DNA from: Scytonema sp. RU_4_4
GTDB taxonomy: Bacteria > Cyanobacteriota > Cyanobacteriia > Cyanobacteriales > Nostocaceae
Assembly (NCBI GenBank): GCA_012031965.1
Contig: JAAUSC010000031.1
Coordinates: 1-47,251, forward strand
Direction of reading: 5' to 3'
DNA: 47,251 nucleotides
The notes beneath the pieces were generated by a model, which had not been told where the DNA came from, did no database searches, and saw only the letters and a program-made list of their open reading frames with translations. A program made the position numbers and the translations under genes. Shown here one piece after another: positions 16,491 through 24,481 of this stretch; position 1 is the stretch's first letter, and every line of letters begins with the position of its first letter.

Positions 16491-17198
16491 AGAAAATCGA
16501 AGTTTATGAGATTTATTTTGTTTTGACTCTTTTTTAAGAGAGTCTTACTTCTATTTTAGCCATTTTTCTAAATTATACTATCTATTAATAAACAATATCA
16601 ATCTTTTTTTAGGTTATCTATACGTCTTTTTGTACATAAAATACTTGATACCAAATTCCAAGTGAAATCTTTTCTTTTTCACTTTGTCATTAATCTTACA
16701 AGCTACTTTAATTTTGTCATGTCATAATTCATTTACGCATCTTCTTAGGCAATAGTATTAAAATTTACATATTTCTCTTTGAAATGATCTTCATTGATGA
16801 AAGACACCAAACTATTCTTACTTGTCGTTCCAAGGGATAGCGTGCTTTTACAAAAAATATGCGAAAAACATAACATAATACTAGCTTTTTCAATTTTGAA
16901 TGAGCAATCATATGAACAATTTCTCAGTAAATGCACTCAAAGAATGTTTTCAACTGTATATGAATAAATTCGATCATTAACTTAGTCATTCACTAGACAA
17001 ACATTTATGGGTTAAGTATGGGGCATAGTTTTTCCATATATAGAGTAGTCTGTAGACAGAAAAGTTAATAATTTCTTCTACATCTTATAGCTTCAACTCA
17101 AAGAATGAGTTCACATCCAAACACAACTGAAAAGATATTAAACCTCTCACAAAAGTCGTTACTTCGTTTTGGCAGCATACAAAATAATGCTTAAGAAA
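16491..17198. other. AT-rich region without a convincing gene
   Basis: About 700 bases of strongly AT-rich sequence. A 63-codon minus frame at 16745-16936 is cysteine-rich and lacks a credible ribosome site. A 29-codon plus ORF at 17105-17194 also lacks one. I see no RNA gene. The right edge abuts the terminator of the DUF362 unit. Confidence 0.4.
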
Positions 17199-17227
17199 TA
17201 AAAAAACCGCCACTTAATGAGGGCGGT
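17199..17227 (-). terminator. Intrinsic terminator of the aspA-DUF362 unit
   Basis: Read on the minus strand, ACCGCC and GGCGGT form a six-pair G/C-rich stem with a ten-base loop, followed at once by a run of T (A-run 17199-17206 on the plus strand). It lies about 100 bases past the DUF362 stop, in the right orientation to end that transcript. It has no T-run in the other direction. Confidence 0.85.
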
Positions 17228-17329
17228 CTGGTTAAGCAATCGGAGGGTATTTACAGCTTACTCTGCCAATACATGAAATTGTTGTAACAGAGCTTGCACT
17301 TGTTGCTTAATATAATGCGCTAAATGCAA

Positions 17330-18301
17330 CTATCGCTTGGCATATGCACTCATGGGTTCTTTGATAAATCTTATGTAAAGATGTTTGAACGTAGACTTGA
17401 TGACGCGAGGCATTCCAAAATCGATGGGTACTAACTTGTCTGGTAGCCGCCAATCATCGATTTTTAGTAAGTCGGGATGTAGGTGAGGAAAGTTGATATC
17501 GTTCAGTTCACCAGCTAACCCTAGTCGCATTGATGCAGCGACAGTGGGTACTTGTTCTGGTAGGATGTTAAGAATTTCTACTATTGCGCGATCCAAGGCA
17601 AAAACATCTGATGATGCTGCCAAAATCCCCAATGAACGGGGTTCACCACCACTAGGACCATTGCCTTCATGACCAATAATACCATCAACTATGGTTAAGT
17701 TAGGATGAATTGCCCTGGCAGTTTCCACCAACATTTTACCAAAACGATTTGCGTCTTTTCCTGCTTCCATATGCCACCAAGCTTTCATCTTGCCTGGAAC
17801 GCAACCAAACAGGTTTTTTACCCCTAAAGTTAGCACCAGTTGGGCATGGGATTTTACCTTGGGTAGATTAATGACGACATCTGCCTCCATTGCCTCTTTG
17901 CATAGTAGCAAATGGTCAAAGTCTTCGCTGACGGTTTGGTAACGCTTGCCCTGAAAATCAATGATAGGAAGATTCAGTTCTTCTAAAATAGGCTGATAAC
18001 CACTTGCTAGTGCGACTCCTTTGGCACTACCAAAAGCGGGACTATCCCCCAAAAATGGCTGACCACCTGCTTCTATAACCATCTGGGCGACTGCATAAAC
18101 CAGTTCTGGGCGAGTCGTACATTCTTTACCAGGACGTGCGCCTGTTAGTAGGTTGGGTTTGAGTAAGACACGGTTCCCGCTTTTGACAAACGCCGCCATT
18201 CCTCCTAAAGGTTCCAGCAGTGTTTCTAAAGATTCCCGCAGTGCTTCCCGTTCGTAAGAAGTGGCGCGAATTAAGCTGACAGATGGTGTTTGAGTCTGCA
18301 T
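17330..18301 (-). CDS. DUF362 domain protein
   Basis: The 323-residue protein carries DUF362 hallmarks: RVLLKPNLLTGARPGKECTT near residue 45, GGQPFLGDSPAFGSAKGVA, VVINLPKVKSHAQLVLTLGVKNLFG and IVDGIIGHEGNGPSGGEPR. No 4Fe-4S cysteine motif is present, unlike some fused relatives. The biochemical role of the family is not established. The start lies 70 bases after the aspA stop, suggesting an operon with aspA ended by the terminator at 17199-17227. After the TAG stop the same frame stays open for 23 more codons with a helix-forming composition (LAHYIKQQVQALLQQFHVL) to a TAA at 17258. Confidence 0.8.
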   Translation of the reverse strand: MQTQTPSVSLIRATSYEREALRESLETLLEPLGGMAAFVKSGNRVLLKPNLLTGARPGKECTTRPELVYAVAQMVIEAGGQPFLGDSPAFGSAKGVALASGYQPILEELNLPIIDFQGKRYQTVSEDFDHLLLCKEAMEADVVINLPKVKSHAQLVLTLGVKNLFGCVPGKMKAWWHMEAGKDANRFGKMLVETARAIHPNLTIVDGIIGHEGNGPSGGEPRSLGILAASSDVFALDRAIVEILNILPEQVPTVAASMRLGLAGELNDINFPHLHPDLLKIDDWRLPDKLVPIDFGMPRVIKSTFKHLYIRFIKEPMSAYAKR

Positions 18302-18371
18302 AGTGAGATAAAGAACGAATAAGAAAAATAAAGAAGGAAGAGTTCTTTCTTTTATCTTCCTTCTTTGTTCT

Positions 18372-19808
18372 CTAATCCGATGTGCCGTCTAGTATCTTTA
18401 GAGGTACAATCGCACTCATTTGTTCCAAGTTTAATACTTCGGCTAATTCTGTTTCACTCATGAAACCGTGTTCCAAGACAATCTGTCTTAGAGATTTGCC
18501 AGTTTCTAAAGATTCTTTGGCGACAGCAGCTGCATTCAAATAACCGATGTGGGGATTTAATGCTGTGACTAAGGCTAAACTGCCTTCAGCGTATGCTAAA
18601 CAACGTTCTTGATTGGCGGTTATACCTTTGATGCAGCGTTCGGTGAGTGCGGCGATGGTGTTACCAAGAATTTCGATGCTGTGAATCAGGTTATAGGCAA
18701 TCAGAGGCATCATCACATTTAGTTCTAATTGTCCTGCTTGTGCGGCAAGGGCGATCGCACTATCGTAACCCATCACCTGGAAGCATACCATTGATGTCAT
18801 CTCTGCCATCACTGGATTGTACTTTCCTGGCATAATTGAGGAACCCGGTTGCACTGGTGGTAGTTGAATTTCTTTTAAGCCAGTTTTTGGTCCTGAATCC
18901 ATCAAACGCAAGTCATGAGATATTTTAACTAGGTCTTGAGCTAGGTTGCGTAAAGCACCGGAAACATGAACGAATGGTGCCATACTCTGCATTGCAGCCA
19001 TCAGGTGGGGTGCAGGTTCCAGAGGGAGATTCATCAAATCTGATATTATTTCTACCACAAGGGCGCGATACTGAGGATAGGTGTTTAACCCCGTACCCGC
19101 TGCACTTCCTCCCAAACCTAGCACCATTAAGTCACAAGAGGCTGTGTAGATGCGGTTGTGGTGCTCTGTCAGAATATACGCCCAAGCGCGAAAATTCTCA
19201 CCCAAACGCACAGGTACAGCATCTTGCATATGGGTTCTGCCAGATCTGACGATATCTTGAAATTCTTCGGCTTTTTCTTCTAGTGCTGCTATTGCCTTGT
19301 CTAAAGCTGGATGTAGCGTTTTTGATAATGCTAATAAGCCACCAATACGAATTGCTGTGGGAATGACATCATTGGTAGACTGTCCGTAGTTAACGTGGTC
19401 GTTGGGACTAATACGCTTGTAATTGCCTTTTTCTTCGCCGAGAATTTCTAAAGCGCGATTTGCCAGGACTTCGTTAATATTCATGTGGTGAGAAGTCCCA
19501 GCACCAGCCTGGTAGACATCTACCACAAATTGGTCGCGAAACTTTCCAGCAAGCACTTCATCAGCAGCTTGTATAATTGCTTGACTGACATCTTTGGGAA
19601 TACAGCCGAGTTTACCATTGACTATTGCTGTTGCTTTTTTAATAATGACACCAGCATCTACGTACGTAGATAAAGGTTTAATGCCGCTAATGGGAAAGTT
19701 CTCTGTTGCTCGTAGTGTTTGAATACCGTAGTAAGCATTACTAGGTAGTTGGCGATCGCCCATCGAATCCCGTTCTATTCTCACTTGAGAATCTATTTGT
19801 TGAGTCAT
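18372..19808 (-). CDS. aspA: Aspartate ammonia-lyase (aspartase/fumarase superfamily)
   Basis: The enzyme reversibly converts L-aspartate to fumarate and ammonia. The 478-residue protein has the aspartase-type N-terminus RIERDSMGDRQLPSNAYYG followed by QTLRATENFPISG. It has the superfamily SS-loop signature GSSIMPGKYNPVMAEM with its catalytic serine, and the substrate-binding motifs GAGTSHHMNINEV and GRTHMQDAVPV. The C-terminal SETELAEVLNLEQMS matches aspartases better than class II fumarases (FumC), though FumC remains the main alternative. It is divergent from pgsA, with 61 bases between the starts, and precedes DUF362 on the same strand. Confidence 0.88.
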   Translation of the reverse strand: MTQQIDSQVRIERDSMGDRQLPSNAYYGIQTLRATENFPISGIKPLSTYVDAGVIIKKATAIVNGKLGCIPKDVSQAIIQAADEVLAGKFRDQFVVDVYQAGAGTSHHMNINEVLANRALEILGEEKGNYKRISPNDHVNYGQSTNDVIPTAIRIGGLLALSKTLHPALDKAIAALEEKAEEFQDIVRSGRTHMQDAVPVRLGENFRAWAYILTEHHNRIYTASCDLMVLGLGGSAAGTGLNTYPQYRALVVEIISDLMNLPLEPAPHLMAAMQSMAPFVHVSGALRNLAQDLVKISHDLRLMDSGPKTGLKEIQLPPVQPGSSIMPGKYNPVMAEMTSMVCFQVMGYDSAIALAAQAGQLELNVMMPLIAYNLIHSIEILGNTIAALTERCIKGITANQERCLAYAEGSLALVTALNPHIGYLNAAAVAKESLETGKSLRQIVLEHGFMSETELAEVLNLEQMSAIVPLKILDGTSD

Positions 19809-19869
19809 GCTATTTTTTGAAATTAATCATTAGTCACGAGTTTATATTCCTCTTTGTCTGTTTGTCCTT

Positions 19870-20394
19870 ATGACTTTACCTAACTGGATTACCTTCTCTC
19901 GCCTTCTAGGGATACCATTTCTGCTTTACGGCTTGTATAACCCTACACCCCAAGCCAGATGGATTTGTTTGGCGATTTTTCTTGTCGCCTCGCTGACTGA
20001 TTGGTTAGATGGTTATTTGGCAAGGAAACTGAACCAAATCAGTGACTTGGGTAAGTTTCTTGATCCGTTGGTTGATAAGTTGCTGGTACTTGCGCCGTTG
20101 CTGGCTTTAATTGAACTAGGACGAGTTCCTGCTTGGGGAGTGTTTCTGATCTTGGCACGAGAGTTGGCTATTGCAGGTTGGCGCGTCAGTCAGACTAAGA
20201 TTACGGGGGCGAATATTTGGGGCAAACTTAAAACTGTGAGTCAAATCATTGCGATCGCACTTCTGATTGCACCTCTACCCCAAGTATGGCAATTACCTTC
20301 CATAATTGCTTTCTGGATTTGTGTCGTTCTGACAATTATTTCTGGAGTCATTTATCTTTTACCGCAAAAAGACAGCGTTAATACTTCGGGTTGA
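19870..20394 (+). CDS. pgsA: CDP-diacylglycerol-glycerol-3-phosphate phosphatidyltransferase
   Basis: PgsA makes phosphatidylglycerol phosphate, the precursor of phosphatidylglycerol, an essential thylakoid lipid. The 174-residue integral membrane protein has the complete CDP-alcohol phosphotransferase signature D47-G48-x2-A51-R52-x8-G61-x3-D65-x3-D69, preceded by D44. Four or more membrane helices follow. The last 45 codons, from the HIP1 site at 20251, occur again at 22085-22218 fused to the MFS gene. This copy is the full-length gene and should be functional. Confidence 0.95.
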   Translation: MTLPNWITFSRLLGIPFLLYGLYNPTPQARWICLAIFLVASLTDWLDGYLARKLNQISDLGKFLDPLVDKLLVLAPLLALIELGRVPAWGVFLILARELAIAGWRVSQTKITGANIWGKLKTVSQIIAIALLIAPLPQVWQLPSIIAFWICVVLTIISGVIYLLPQKDSVNTSG

Positions 20395-20468
20395 CAATTG
20401 TGAGATAAAAAAACCGTGTACTTTTACTAGACATCTCCAGAAATTAATGATGCGTTACCTGAAACCCT

Positions 20469-20498
20469 TGTAGAGCACGTAAATGTAACGTCTCTACA
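20469..20498. repeat. Inverted repeat of the GTAGAGACG type
   Basis: TGTAGAG at 20469-20475 pairs with CTCTACA at 20492-20498, with partial pairing inside (CACG/TAACGT). It resembles the interspersed GTAGAGACGT palindromes frequent in filamentous cyanobacteria. It lies between pgsA and the TetR-controlled unit and may help end pgsA transcription. Confidence 0.6.
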
Positions 20499-20527
20499 TT
20501 CATTTTGACCAGATGTCTACTGTATTC

Positions 20528-20568
20528 ATTTTCTTAGCGTACGATACAGTATGGTATGCTAAGAAAAT
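20528..20568. promoter_or_regulatory. Large palindromic operator upstream of the TetR unit
   Basis: ATTTTCTTAGCGTAC at 20528-20542 is matched by GTATGCTAAGAAAAT at 20554-20568: 15-base arms with one mismatch and an 11-base centre (GATACAGTATG) that is itself partly symmetric. The palindrome lies 19 bases before the first gene start at 20588 and so overlaps the expected promoter. The third gene product's neighbour in this unit is a TetR-family repressor (20959-21528), which makes it the natural ligand-responsive regulator of this site (inference). Confidence 0.75.
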
Positions 20569-20577
20569 CCCAATCAA

Positions 20578-20584
20578 GGAGGAC
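20578..20584 (+). promoter_or_regulatory. Strong Shine-Dalgarno deciding the start at 20588
   Basis: AAGGAGG lies just upstream of ATG 20588 with a short spacer. It identifies this ATG rather than the upstream one at 20513 as the start of the small membrane protein; the longer version would run through the palindromic operator. Near-perfect Shine-Dalgarno sites are uncommon for genes in this window. Confidence 0.75.
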
Positions 20585-20587
20585 ACC

Positions 20588-20962
20588 ATGAATGGATTCC
20601 TTTTGGCTGCTGCTGTTGCTTCGCTGATCGTCTTTCTGGCTCATCTATTCTGGGGTGGATATGAAGTGGCTAAACCCCTCTTAAATGCTCCAGATATCCA
20701 GGAGGTTCCAAAGCTGACGGCTTACTATTGCTGGCATATCGCTACGATTCTGCTTTTCGTCATGACTTGTGCCTATGCTTATGTTGCGCTGCTTCAGCCT
20801 GATATTCCGCTGACTGTAGCAGTAACAAGCATTGCTGGTGCTTGTGTGTTATTGAACATTGGATTAATCGCTGTACGCAAACTGAAGCCGTTAGACTATC
20901 CCCAGTGGGCGTTCTTTATCCCGATTACGGTGTTTGGCGTGTTGGGTTTGTTCTCATCATGA
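20588..20962 (+). CDS. Small four-helix membrane protein under TetR control
   Basis: From ATG 20588 the product is 124 residues with four hydrophobic helices, roughly at 3-22, 47-68, 75-95 and 105-122, starting MNGFLLAAAVASLIVFLAH. The topology resembles small integral membrane proteins found beside TetR regulators, but I recognise no transport or catalytic motif. Its stop overlaps the TetR start (ATGA at 20959-20962), so the two are translationally coupled. Together with the truncated MFS gene this looks like a small efflux or stress cassette imported as a block (inference). Confidence 0.7.
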   Translation: MNGFLLAAAVASLIVFLAHLFWGGYEVAKPLLNAPDIQEVPKLTAYYCWHIATILLFVMTCAYAYVALLQPDIPLTVAVTSIAGACVLLNIGLIAVRKLKPLDYPQWAFFIPITVFGVLGLFSS

Positions 20963-21528
20963 CTACGGCTGAACGATTAACCCGCGAAAACTGGCTCGAA
21001 ATGGGCTTGCATCTATTGGGTGCTGAAGGGGAAAAGGCGCTGACGATCGAGCGGCTGTGCCAAGTTGCCAATCGAACGAAAGGTTCCTTCTATCATCACT
21101 TCAAAAATCGAGATGAGTTCATCAATGCTCTACTGGACTATTGGCAGTCTGAGTACACAAGTCGCATCATCTCGACGGTTGAACAACTGGATAACCTGAG
21201 CGATCGCCGTCGAGAACTGGATCGTCTAGCTGCCAGTATAGATAACCAGATTGAGCGGGCAATCCGCAACTGGTCAAGTGTTGACGAGCAAGTGAAGCAG
21301 GTTCTCAAGCGTGTTGATGAGAAGCGGATTAACTATTTGGCACAGTTGATTGCTGAACTTGTCCAACTGGATGAAGAAATGGCCTTTGAACTGGCGATTG
21401 TGGAGTATGCAGTTTTCGTAGGAGTTCAGCACTTATTCCCAAATGCTGATGCTCAATGGATAGAACGAGTTTTCTGTCGTGTGACTCAAATGACTGCTTT
21501 GTTAAGCAATCAAGCTCAAAATGTTTAG
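20959..21528 (+). CDS. TetR/AcrR family transcriptional regulator
   Basis: From ATG 20959 the product is 189 residues. The N-terminus is a TetR helix-turn-helix (ALTIERLCQVANRTKGSFYH, then HFKNRDEFINALLDYW), and the C-terminal ligand-binding part is all-helical. A longer frame back to 20842 exists but runs inside the upstream gene, while the ATGA overlap marks the likely true start. The protein probably represses its own unit through the palindrome at 20528-20568. Its 3' end overlaps the MFS start by eight bases, as is common for a regulator with its transporter. Confidence 0.9.
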   Translation: MTTAERLTRENWLEMGLHLLGAEGEKALTIERLCQVANRTKGSFYHHFKNRDEFINALLDYWQSEYTSRIISTVEQLDNLSDRRRELDRLAASIDNQIERAIRNWSSVDEQVKQVLKRVDEKRINYLAQLIAELVQLDEEMAFELAIVEYAVFVGVQHLFPNADAQWIERVFCRVTQMTALLSNQAQNV

Positions 21529-22231
21529 CAATGTGGGGATCGAAGCAATTGCTGTGACAGCACCGTTTAACTTCTTCCTCTCTCAAGTCGGCAATCAAAT
21601 AGCAGCAGTCGCAATCCCCATTTTGGTGCTGCAATTTACCCACTCTGCGATCGCCACCGGAATCGCTGGGGCGGGAAACATCATTCCAATTGTATTGGCT
21701 GTATTTGTGGGTGGAAAAGCGATCGATCAGTTTGGCGCATGGCGAGTTAGCGTTGCGGCTGATGTATTAAGCGGTATTTCAGTTCTGTTGTTGCCATTAG
21801 TCTTTATTGGATTCAAATCGGTGTCAGCGATCGCCATTTTCTTGTTGGTGTTTGTGGGTGCATTATTTGATCCCACCGCAACTTCGGCGCGTCAAACCCT
21901 CGTTCCTAAATTTGCCAAACTTGCCCGCATTCCTCTAGAGAAAGTGAATGGATATCGCGGCAGTTTAGAAAATGGGGCAGATCTTTTAGGTCCAGTCGTG
22001 GGTGCAGGTTTAATCAACTTGATTGGTACCGTTAATACGTTTTTCGTGAATGCAGCCAGCTTTTTTATCTGCGCTGTGATGTTTGCGATCGCACTTCTGA
22101 TTGCACCTCTACCCCAAGTATGGCAATTACCTTCTATAATTGCTTTTTGGATTTCTGTTGCGCTCACAATTATTTCTGGGGTTATTTATCTTTTACCGCC
22201 AAAAGACAGCGCTAATATAAATATTGAATGA
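21521..22231 (+). pseudogene. Truncated MFS transporter fused to a copied PgsA C-terminus
   Basis: Residues 1 to about 188 are the N-terminal half of a major facilitator superfamily transporter: FFLSQVGNQIAAVAIPILVL, AGNIIPIVLAVFVGGKAIDQF, DPTATSARQTLVPK and an ENGADLLGPVVGAGL helix. At residue 189, where the TTGCGATCGC site begins at 22083, the sequence switches to the last 45 residues of PgsA (ALLIAPLPQVWQLPSIIAFW onward) and ends with ANINIE. MFS proteins normally have about 400 residues and 12 helices; the second half is missing. It is a recombination product, not a natural MFS-PgsA fusion, and is probably non-functional as a transporter. Confidence 0.88.
22083..22218 (+). repeat. Second, diverged copy of the pgsA 3' end
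   Basis: About 136 bases match pgsA 20249-20384 at a constant offset of 1834, with roughly a dozen mismatches. Homology begins at TTGCGATCGC, the HIP1 palindrome, and fades just before the pgsA stop. The two copies form direct repeats that flank the intervening TetR-unit segment. Confidence 0.9.
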
Positions 22232-22248
22232 AAGCAATGTCTCCCTAA

Positions 22249-22298
22249 TTGATATCGTCACACAAACGCCTATCTTCTGCGCTGACATCAAGGTTATT
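22249..22298 (+). repeat. 50-bp direct repeat, left copy flanking the toxin-antitoxin pair
   Basis: This segment begins TTGATATCGTCACACAAACG and matches 23156-23205 over 50 bases with four mismatches. The copies bracket the UPF0175/DUF3368 pair exactly, with 907 bases between equivalent points. Confidence 0.88.
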
Positions 22299-22399
22299 AT
22301 TGAGATAATCTTGTAGATAAAACTCCTACAAACCTGAATTTCGTTAGCGATAATGCTCATGTTATTTAATCCACTAAAATTTTCAGCAAGAGAGGAAAA

Positions 22400-22648
22400 A
22401 TGAGCGTCGTCATATCAGATGATACTTTGCGTGCTAGTGGGATGACAGAAGCCGAATTTAAACAAGAAGTTGCTCTGTTGTTGTTTGGTTCGGGAAAACT
22501 TCCCCTTGGATATGCGAGCAAGTTGGCAGAAATGGATAAAATACAGTTTCAACAGTTGCTTCAAGAACGCAAAATTCCTCTATATTCTTATGAAATAGAA
22601 GATTTTGAACTTGATTTGAAGAATTTGCGGGAATTGGGTCGGTTGTGA
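22400..22648 (+). CDS. UPF0175 family protein, probable antitoxin
   Basis: The 82-residue protein has the UPF0175 pattern: MTEAEFKQEVALLLFGSGKL with the LPLGYASKLAEMDKIQFQQL helix-turn-helix-like block and IPLYSYEIEDFELDLKNL near the end. UPF0175 proteins are found next to PIN-like DUF3368 proteins and are taken as DNA-binding antitoxins. GAGAGG just upstream of ATG 22400 is a plausible ribosome site. The stop overlaps the next gene's GTG start, so the pair is coupled. The two lie between 50-bp direct repeats. Confidence 0.85.
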   Translation: MSVVISDDTLRASGMTEAEFKQEVALLLFGSGKLPLGYASKLAEMDKIQFQQLLQERKIPLYSYEIEDFELDLKNLRELGRL

Positions 22649-23142
22649 TTGTTATTAGTGATACGTCACCAATCACCAGCCTTGCTGCTGTTGGTCAATT
22701 AGATTTACTCCGACAGTTATATACTAAAATCCTGATTCCAGAAGCTGTTTATCGGGAACTGACAGGTACATCTACACCTGTTGCTGGTTCTACAGAGGTA
22801 CGAACATTTGATTGGATTGAGGTACGACAGGTAACAAACCGCTCCCTAATCACAGTTCTGTTAGAGCAACAATTAGACGAAGGTGAATGTGAAGCAATAG
22901 CTTTAGCGATTGAACTCGATGCAGAATTACTACTTATCGACGAACGACGAGGAAGAGCGAAAGCTGATAGGTTAGGATTACGAATTACTGGGTTGTTAGG
23001 GGTTTTGGTTGAAGCGAAACAAAAAGGATTTATTGTTGCTGTCAAACCTGTGATGGATGGGTTAATTGCAACAGCAGGGTTCAGAGTTGCAGATGCTTTA
23101 TATACTCGTATTTTGCAGATGGTGGGGGAGTTGTCGAGGTGA
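22645..23142 (+). CDS. DUF3368 PIN-like domain protein, probable toxin
   Basis: The gene starts at GTG 22645, overlapping the antitoxin stop (GTGA), and encodes 165 residues. It has PIN-domain features: VISDTSPITSLAAVGQL near the N-terminus (D6), IPEAVYRELTG, LDEGECEAIALAIEL and LLLIDERRGRAKADRLGL, which place the acidic residues expected for metal-dependent RNase activity. PIN-domain toxins cut RNA; the target here is unknown. With the UPF0175 gene it forms a type II-like toxin-antitoxin pair. Confidence 0.85.
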   Translation: MIVISDTSPITSLAAVGQLDLLRQLYTKILIPEAVYRELTGTSTPVAGSTEVRTFDWIEVRQVTNRSLITVLLEQQLDEGECEAIALAIELDAELLLIDERRGRAKADRLGLRITGLLGVLVEAKQKGFIVAVKPVMDGLIATAGFRVADALYTRILQMVGELSR

Positions 23143-23458
23143 ATCACCTCAACGCTTGATATCGCCACACAAACGCCTATCGTCTGCGCTGACATCGGGG
23201 TTATTTTGCAGGTAGCTTCGTATCAAGCCACACCCCCACACCAGCAAATTATCTAAATCGAAATTACACAAAATTATCGTTTTGTCAATAGATGCGGAAG
23301 CAAGGGTTTTATTCTAGAGGCTTTGCCTCCATTGCTGCATTCCTTACCAGAAACAAGGAACGAGACATGAGGGGTGAAACCGTCTCTCAATTCGCACTCC
23401 AACATCATCGATTTTGGGGACTTCCCAATAAGGGAAGTCAAGCCTTGGTGCGTGTTTG
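23143..23458. other. Intergenic region with the right direct repeat and dispersed repeats
   Basis: The first part holds the second 50-bp direct repeat (23156-23205). The rest contains GGCTTTGCCTCC and GGAACGAGACATGAGGGG motifs that recur between genes in related cyanobacteria. A 66-codon plus frame at 23292-23492 reads through these repeats and is not accepted. No gene is seen. Confidence 0.5.
23156..23205 (+). repeat. 50-bp direct repeat, right copy flanking the toxin-antitoxin pair
   Basis: Matches 22249-22298 with four differences (TTGATATCGCCACACAAACG at its start). It begins 13 bases after the toxin stop. Confidence 0.88.
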
Positions 23459-24466
23459 CTACACTTTTGTCACGACCTCACGCACACGATAGATAGGGCG
23501 TCCTTGAGACTCATGATAGGTACGCATCAGCAACTCAGCCAAAAGACCGAAGCAAAATAACTGTACCCCAGTCACGAGCAAAAGAACTGCTAAAATGAGG
23601 AGAGGGCGATCGCCTATATCTTGATGAAAAGCAAATTTGACAAAGGTCAAGTAAATTCCAATCGCCCCACCACAAGCCATTGCAATCAAGCCCCACAGCC
23701 CAAAAACGTGCATCGGGCGTGTGAGAAACTTTTTCATGAACAAAATTGTTAACAAATCCATCAACACTCGGAACGTCCGCCATATCCCATACTTGCTGCG
23801 ACCAAAGCGACGGGCGTGATGACGCACGGGCATTTCTGTAATTCTAGCTCCTTCAATATACGCCAAAGCGGGAAGAAAGCGGTGCAGTTCTCCATAAAGG
23901 TTCATATCTGCCACGAGTTCGGCGCGATAAGCTTTGAGGGAACAACCATAGTCATGAATATACACGCTTGTGGTTCGCCTAATTAACCAGTTGGCAATTT
24001 TGGAAGGGAGTAATCGATTCACAGCACCATCTTGGCGATTCTTCCGCCAACCGCTGACCAAATCGTAGCCTTCCTCCAGTTTTGCTAACAGCATGGGGAT
24101 ATCAGCAGGGTCATTTTGGAGATCAGCATCTAAAGTGACAATTGCTTTACCCAGTGCGTAGTTAAACCCAGCAGCCATCGCCGCAGTTTGACCATAATTG
24201 CGACGCAAAATCACTGCTTTTAAATCATTGCGGATTTGCGCTTGTTCTTTGAGAAGCTGTGCTGAACCGTCTGTTGAACCATCATCCACGCAGATGATTT
24301 CATAACTCAACTCAGTCGCTGATAAGGTGAAGGCGATCGCCTCAAGCAAGTGAGGTAAACTTTCCACTTCATTATGAACAGGTACCACAACCGAAACATC
24401 TGGGACAATCGATGGTATTGCATCATTTTGCCCAGCTAGCCCATTAAAAAGCAGTCCACTCCTCAT
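23459..24466 (-). CDS. GT2 glycosyltransferase, polyprenyl-phosphate sugar transferase type
   Basis: The 335-residue enzyme has a GT2 fold with VSVVVPVHNEVESLPHLLEA, the nucleotide site CVDDGSTDGS, the metal-binding DADLQNDP and SGWRKNRQD, as in DPM1/GtrB/ArnC-like enzymes. Two membrane helices lie at the C-terminus (about 255-275 and 295-315). Such enzymes load a sugar from UDP or GDP onto a polyprenyl phosphate at the inner membrane for later wall, lipid or glycan transfer. The sugar cannot be read from the sequence. It lies 15 bases after the NlpC/P60 gene on the same strand, suggesting cotranscription. Confidence 0.85.
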   Translation of the reverse strand: MRSGLLFNGLAGQNDAIPSIVPDVSVVVPVHNEVESLPHLLEAIAFTLSATELSYEIICVDDGSTDGSAQLLKEQAQIRNDLKAVILRRNYGQTAAMAAGFNYALGKAIVTLDADLQNDPADIPMLLAKLEEGYDLVSGWRKNRQDGAVNRLLPSKIANWLIRRTTSVYIHDYGCSLKAYRAELVADMNLYGELHRFLPALAYIEGARITEMPVRHHARRFGRSKYGIWRTFRVLMDLLTILFMKKFLTRPMHVFGLWGLIAMACGGAIGIYLTFVKFAFHQDIGDRPLLILAVLLLVTGVQLFCFGLLAELLMRTYHESQGRPIYRVREVVTKV

Positions 24467-24481
24467 ATACCTCTTTAGTCC

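Noticed and set aside
16745-16936. 63-codon minus-strand ORF in AT-rich DNA
   Set aside because: Chance frame, rich in Cys and Phe, without a start signal.
17105-17194. 29-codon plus-strand ORF (MSSHPNTTEKIL...)
   Set aside because: Too short, no Shine-Dalgarno and no supporting context; its stop lies just before the minus-strand terminator.
20513-20587. N-terminal extension of the small membrane protein
   Set aside because: It runs through the palindromic operator, while a near-perfect Shine-Dalgarno precedes ATG 20588.
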